Shown here one piece after another: positions 6,776 to 9,059 of a stretch of DNA of 9,059 nt (its first letter is position 1; each line of letters opens with the position of its first letter). The translations under genes were made by a program, and so were the position numbers. The stretch covers positions 1 through 9,059 of the forward strand of contig JBJXHG010000126.1 in NCBI GenBank assembly GCA_046160865.1, in the 5' to 3' direction. The stretch comes from JBJXHG01 sp046160865 (GTDB taxonomy: Bacteria > Planctomycetota > UBA1135 > GCA-002686595). The notes under the pieces were generated by a model. The model had not been told where the DNA came from. It made no database searches and saw nothing but the letters and a program-made list of their open reading frames with translations.

Positions 6776-7630
6776 TCACCACAAGAGGCCGTGCGTCGCC
6801 TGCGCGCCGCCGTCCACGGCAGCGAACGTGAGCCACACGGTGAGCCCGTTGTGGAGCGCGTGCACCGCCCACACCGCGGCGAGGCGCTGCGTGCGCAGCA
6901 TGACTCCGCCGAGCACGAGGGAGAGACCGAAGATCGGCAGGAACGCCGCGAATCCGTGCAACGAAGCGAACGCGAGCGACGTCGCGATCACGCCGAGCTT
7001 GTCGCTCAGGTTCTGCACGAGCAGCGGCTGGAGGAACACGCGGAAGAGCAGCTCCTCGAAGAACGGCTGCACGGCGATCGCCAAGATCGCGGGCAGCCAG
7101 CGCTCGCCCGGCGAGAGCTCGGCGAAGAGTCGGACCGTTTCCTGCTCGACCGCCTGACCGCCGAGCCGCTCGAGCACCCACGGCCACAGCGCGAGCAAGC
7201 CGAGCAAGAGCGGCAAGCTCATCCCGTACGCTACGACGCCCGCGACCACCGCGCGCCCTTGACGCCCGCGCCACAGGCCGAGCGCACGCCAGCCTTCTGG
7301 CTCCATCCGGTGCGCGACGCGCAGCACGTACACGCCCGCGACGGCGAGCACGCACACCATGCGCAACAGCGCGGTCGTCACGTCGCCGGGCGGCTGCGGC
7401 CACACGGACTGGAGCACGATCAAGCTCGCGAAGATCAGCGCGACCGCCGCGACCACGTGCGAGAAGCCCCAGCGCGCGAAGACGATGTTGCGTCCCGGGA
7501 AGATGCGCCGCACTGCGAGCGCGGTGAGCGGCGCGAGCGTCACGGCTGCGGCGACGAGCACGACGCCGACTTGCGCCTGCAGCACAAGCTGCTCGGCGCT
7601 GAGCGGCTCTCCCGGAACGTAGGTCTGCAT
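6776..7630 (-). CDS. CPBP-family intramembrane metalloprotease (type II CAAX/Abi-like)
   Basis: Encodes 284 residues with about seven or eight hydrophobic segments (roughly 19-40, 57-75, 88-106, 127-150, 180-192, 213-230, 231-248, 252-270). The three family motifs are intact: FFEELLFR with Glu192, Glu193 and Arg197, then FASLH ending in His225, then HALHN with His257 and Asn261. These form the metal site of CPBP glutamic-type membrane proteases related to Rce1. The substrate cannot be read from the sequence; known relatives process prenylated proteins, peptides or bacteriocin-related targets, or act as scaffolds. The gene starts 17 nt after the thiG stop and ends 13 nt before the gamma-CA gene. 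No clear Shine-Dalgarno precedes ATG 7630, so it may rely on translational coupling with thiG. Confidence 0.9.
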   Translation of the reverse strand: MQTYVPGEPLSAEQLVLQAQVGVVLVAAAVTLAPLTALAVRRIFPGRNIVFARWGFSHVVAAVALIFASLIVLQSVWPQPPGDVTTALLRMVCVLAVAGVYVLRVAHRMEPEGWRALGLWRGRQGRAVVAGVVAYGMSLPLLLGLLALWPWVLERLGGQAVEQETVRLFAELSPGERWLPAILAIAVQPFFEELLFRVFLQPLLVQNLSDKLGVIATSLAFASLHGFAAFLPIFGLSLVLGGVMLRTQRLAAVWAVHALHNGLTVWLTFAAVDGGAQATHGLLW

Positions 7631-7647
7631 CGGCGCGGGAGTGCGGC

Positions 7648-8514
7648 TCAGCCGTCGCGGCGCGGAGCGCTGTGCGCGCTCTCGATCCCACCGCCGACGA
7701 CACCATCCGGCGGCGACGACGCGTTCGCGTACAGCCGGCGCGGAATGCGGCCGGCGAGGAATGCTTGGCGTCCGGCGCGGCACGCATCGCGCATCGCGGC
7801 CGCCATGCGGATCGGCTCGCGCGCGGACGCGATGCCGGTGTTGAGCAGCACGCCGTGCGCACCGAGCTCCATCGCGATCGCGACGTCGGACGCCGTGCCG
7901 ACGCCGGCGTCGACGATCACCGGCAGCTGCACGAGCTCGAGCAGGATGCGGATCGCGTTCGGATTCAGCACGCCCTGACCCGAGCCGATCGGCGAGCCCG
8001 CGGGCATCACACTCTTCACGCCCAGCTCGGCCAGGCGCACCGCGAGTCGCGGATCGTCCGACGTGTACACCAAGACGTGAAAGCCCTGGCGCACGAGCTC
8101 GCGCGCGGCCTCGAGCGTGCCGATCGGATCCGGCAAGAGCGTCTTCGGATCGCCCAGAACCTCGAGCTTGACGAGCTTCGTCGCGAGCACGTCGCGCGCG
8201 AGCTCGGCCGTGCGCACCGCAGAACTCGCGTCGAAGCACCCGGCGGTGTTGGGCAGGATCGTGTAGCGCTCGCGGTCGATGAAGTCGATCAGCGACGGTC
8301 CACCGATGCGATCGCTGGCTCGATCACCGGACCGCTCGAGGTTCGCGCGGCGCACGGCGACCGTGACGCACTGCGTGCCGCTCTCGTCGAGCGCGCGCAC
8401 CATCTCCTCGAAGGTCGCGTACTTGCCGGTGCCGACGAGCAAGCGTGACGTCAGCGTGAGCTCGCCGATGCACAGCGGCGCGTCGTGCAGCGGATCCGCG
8501 TGGACGGTGGGCAC
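7648..8514 (-). CDS. thiG: Thiazole synthase ThiG
   Basis: Encodes 288 residues. ThiG condenses 1-deoxy-D-xylulose 5-phosphate, dehydroglycine and sulfur from ThiS thiocarboxylate into the thiazole phosphate of thiamine. The TIM-barrel signatures are present: SRLLVGTGKY (23-32), VTVAVRRANL (50-59), LPNTAGCFDASSAVRTAELARD (87-108), and KLEVLGD with Lys116 at the position of the Schiff-base lysine. MPAGSPIGSGQG, VDAGVGTASDVAIAMELGA and LLNTGIASAREP follow and form the phosphate-binding end. An Arg/Asp-rich stretch at residues 60-70 precedes the conserved SLIDFI. The start is GTG, 4 nt after the thiS stop, with GGAGG (8523-8527) 8 nt upstream inside the thiS Gly codons. Partners ThiF, ThiO or ThiH are not in the window. 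Cytoplasmic. Confidence 0.97.
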   Translation of the reverse strand: MPTVHADPLHDAPLCIGELTLTSRLLVGTGKYATFEEMVRALDESGTQCVTVAVRRANLERSGDRASDRIGGPSLIDFIDRERYTILPNTAGCFDASSAVRTAELARDVLATKLVKLEVLGDPKTLLPDPIGTLEAARELVRQGFHVLVYTSDDPRLAVRLAELGVKSVMPAGSPIGSGQGVLNPNAIRILLELVQLPVIVDAGVGTASDVAIAMELGAHGVLLNTGIASAREPIRMAAAMRDACRAGRQAFLAGRIPRRLYANASSPPDGVVGGGIESAHSAPRRDG

Positions 8515-8518
8515 TCTG

Positions 8519-8719
8519 TCAGCCTCCGCCGACCAAGGTCACGACCTCGAGGCGATCGTCCGCCGCGAGACGCACGTGCGCGCGTTGCGCGCGCGGCACG
8601 AGGGAACCGTTGCGCTCGACCGCGACGATCTCGGGGCGCAACCCGAGATCCGCGACGAGCGACTCGACGTCGATCTCGGCGCGCACTTCGCGCTCTTCTC
8701 CGTGGATCCAGATCCGCAT
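8519..8719 (-). CDS. thiS: Sulfur carrier protein ThiS
   Basis: Encodes 66 residues, the usual ThiS size, with the ubiquitin-like pattern MRIWIHGEEREV (first strands), VESLVADLGL (helix), VAVERNGSLVPRAQ and LAADDRLEVVTLVGGG. The C-terminal Gly-Gly is the site that becomes a thiocarboxylate and gives its sulfur to ThiG. An open frame extends upstream into the palindromic region as far as 8977, but homology begins at this ATG and the upstream residues are not ThiS-like. It is first in the cluster, and its TGA is 4 nt from the thiG GTG. There is no good Shine-Dalgarno before the ATG. No TPP riboswitch is visible upstream. Confidence 0.92.
   Translation of the reverse strand: MRIWIHGEEREVRAEIDVESLVADLGLRPEIVAVERNGSLVPRAQRAHVRLAADDRLEVVTLVGGG
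8523..8527 (-). promoter_or_regulatory. thiG: Ribosome binding site of thiG inside thiS
   Basis: GGAGG on the minus strand, 8 nt before the GTG start of thiG. It is made from the codons of the ThiS C-terminal glycines, so the two genes are locked together. It supports the GTG start at 8514. Confidence 0.65.
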
Positions 8720-8736
8720 CGTGAGTGGCGCAGATC

Positions 8737-8904
8737 CTAGCAGCCCGTGGCGAAATTGCTTCGAGTCAGAAAGTTGCCCGTTCGCGTCGGAGCAAGGAGC
8801 GAGACCGCAGGCGAATCCTCGCGATTCGCCGAGGATCCAGCGACGCCGGGCCGGCGTGAACGGGGCCGCTTTCGGGCCGAATGACTTTCGCCACGGGCTG
8901 CTAG
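8737..8904. repeat. Long imperfect palindrome (foldback element 1) just upstream of thiS
   Basis: A perfect 19-bp inverted repeat, CTAGCAGCCCGTGGCGAAA at 8737-8755 and its complement at 8886-8904, bounds 168 bp. Pairing continues imperfectly inward, for example CCCGTTCGCG near 8778 against its partner near 8855. The centre carries GGCGAATC (8810-8817) / GATTCGCC (8823-8830) with a 5-base loop. Overlapping it is a competing stem, ATCCTCG (8815-8821) / CGAGGAT (8830-8836). Smaller palindromes sit at 8843-8857 and 8871-8881. It ends 17 bp before the thiS start, so it could be the leader of the thi cluster, a foldback/MITE-like insertion, or both. No coding sequence is supported here. Confidence 0.8.
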
Positions 8905-9059
8905 TGTCCTGAGTCAGAAGTTCGCTCTCACCAAGGTCGAGATCGTCGTCGCTGGCAAGGCGCGAGGGTGCAGGCAACCTGTCAGGTTTCCGAACCCGCC
9001 CAACGCCGCCAGCGCAGAGGAGATCGAGCTTGGTGAGAGCGATCTTCTGACTCAGGACA
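8905..9059. repeat. Long imperfect palindrome (foldback element 2) abutting element 1 and the window end
   Basis: Arms of 36 bp, 8905-8940 and 9024-9059, are inverted copies with only two mismatches; the outer 16 bases, TGTCCTGAGTCAGAAG, are perfect. Inward, CGCTGGC (8950-8956) pairs with GCCAGCG (9008-9014), and the exact centre is the hairpin AACCT-GTC-AGGTT (8976-8988). The 155 bp thus form one long hairpin with bulges. There is no room for a transposase, so a MITE-like element or a structured RNA is more likely than an insertion sequence. The window stops at the last arm base, so target duplications cannot be checked on that side. Confidence 0.82.

Noticed and set aside
8519..8977. ThiS with an 86-residue N-terminal extension
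   Set aside because: The upstream part is translated from palindrome sequence and has no ThiS similarity. The ATG at 8719 gives the standard 66-residue protein.
8720..9059. TPP riboswitch upstream of thiS
   Set aside because: Fragments such as AACCTGA and GCCAGCG occur on the minus strand of element 2, but there is no CTGAGA and they are not in the THI-box order or spacing. They are explained by the palindrome itself.

Overview
The window reads as high-GC chromosomal DNA, most likely from a planctomycete. The strongest pointer is the large secreted protein at the left: it combines NDNC/DVWYSYTA-type beta modules, DxDGDG cysteine-rich repeats, a DCNGNGIPDSCDI-type linker and a terminal FCFG...CPCG domain, a mix typical of the surface proteins of Planctomycetota. 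This taxonomic call is an inference from memory, not from a search.

Layout. (1) 50-3850, minus strand: a 1266-residue exported modular protein with eight tandem 33-residue Cys-rich calcium-loop repeats. (2) 3851-4185: a divergent intergenic region with three copies of a GTGACRCGCRYGTAAT motif and a possible -10 box. (3) 4186-4713, plus: a small membrane-anchored protein of unknown function. (4) 4713-5413, plus: a decayed trehalose-6-phosphate synthase/phosphatase gene (otsA-otsB fusion type), recognisable only by reading several frames in turn. (5) 8719-5423, minus: a tightly packed five-gene cluster thiS, thiG, CPBP-family membrane protease, gamma-carbonic-anhydrase-like protein, larE-like sulfur transferase. 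Gaps are 4, 17 and 13 nt, and the last pair overlaps by 4 nt, so co-transcription is likely. (6) 8720-9059: no gene, but two abutting long imperfect palindromes (168 and 155 bp).

How the genes fit together. ThiS and ThiG form the thiazole branch of thiamine synthesis, in which the ThiS thiocarboxylate delivers sulfur. LarE is a sacrificial sulfur transferase of the nickel-pincer cofactor pathway, or a relative with another substrate. Two sulfur-handling steps therefore share one probable operon with a protease and a gamma-CA fold enzyme. No other thi or lar gene is visible. The first palindrome ends 17 nt before thiS, so it is either the leader of this operon or an inserted foldback element carrying or replacing its promoter. 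I see no phage, CRISPR, transposase, tRNA or rRNA.
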